From: CAVPDE01 sp964580575
GTDB lineage: Bacteria > Desulfobacterota > DSM-4660 > Desulfatiglandales > HGW-15
Assembly: GCA_964580575.1 (NCBI GenBank)
Contig: CAZOLJ010000104.1
Location: 1 to 13,935 of the forward strand
Length of the DNA stretch: 13,935 nt
Direction: 5' to 3'
Below, one piece after another: positions 13,920-13,935 of this stretch. A program made the position numbers and the translations under genes. Each line of letters starts with the position of its first letter. Position 1 is the first letter of the stretch. The notes beneath the pieces are model-generated. The model did not search any database, was not told the DNA's origin, and worked only from the letters and a program-made list of their open reading frames with translations.

Positions 13920-13935
13920 GGCTTGAAGGTTTGTT

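Overview
The window is bacterial, moderately GC-rich, and every supportable gene lies on the + strand. Gene content (a type I restriction remnant, a TumE/TumA-type toxin-antitoxin pair, a cytochrome bd-like membrane complex with a tethered cytochrome c) fits an anaerobic or microaerophilic member of the former Deltaproteobacteria (Desulfobacterota). That placement is an inference from gene content only. No tRNA, rRNA, CRISPR array, transposase or integrase is visible, and no gene-free stretch exceeds about 150 bases.

Bases 1-5029 hold a decaying type I restriction-modification locus. It opens with an HsdM C-terminal part fused in frame to the last part of an HsdS, which looks like a deletion chimera. 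An intact Fic-domain protein overlaps it by 4 bases. Then comes an hsdR gene broken by two in-frame stop codons and missing its C-terminal third. Between fic and hsdR lies a regular array of five 8-base sites in alternating orientation, spaced 20-21 bases apart. A short unrecognised ORF follows the end of hsdR.

Bases 5120-5805 hold a compact toxin-antitoxin operon. A strong promoter has a 21-base inverted repeat over its -10 box and is placed so that the toxin mRNA should be nearly leaderless. The antitoxin gene overlaps the toxin by 11 bases.

Bases 5853-10843 hold a possible tiny ORF and two large helicase genes in tandem. The first is an SF2 (DEAH) helicase with a C-terminal sigma-70 region-4-like helix-turn-helix. 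The second is a SWIM zinc-finger SNF2-family ATPase. They are separated by only 33 bases and probably co-expressed. In this neighbourhood they are the best candidate for an undescribed two-component DNA-processing or defence module.

Bases 10866-11326 are a frameshifted, truncated amidase remnant. Bases 11341-11424 hold three palindromic elements in front of a two-gene operon (11453-13818) for two multi-pass membrane proteins. Both resemble CydA at the N-terminus. Bd-type haem ligands seem to be divided between them, and the second ends in a class I cytochrome c domain. The window closes with a double-hairpin dispersed-repeat element.
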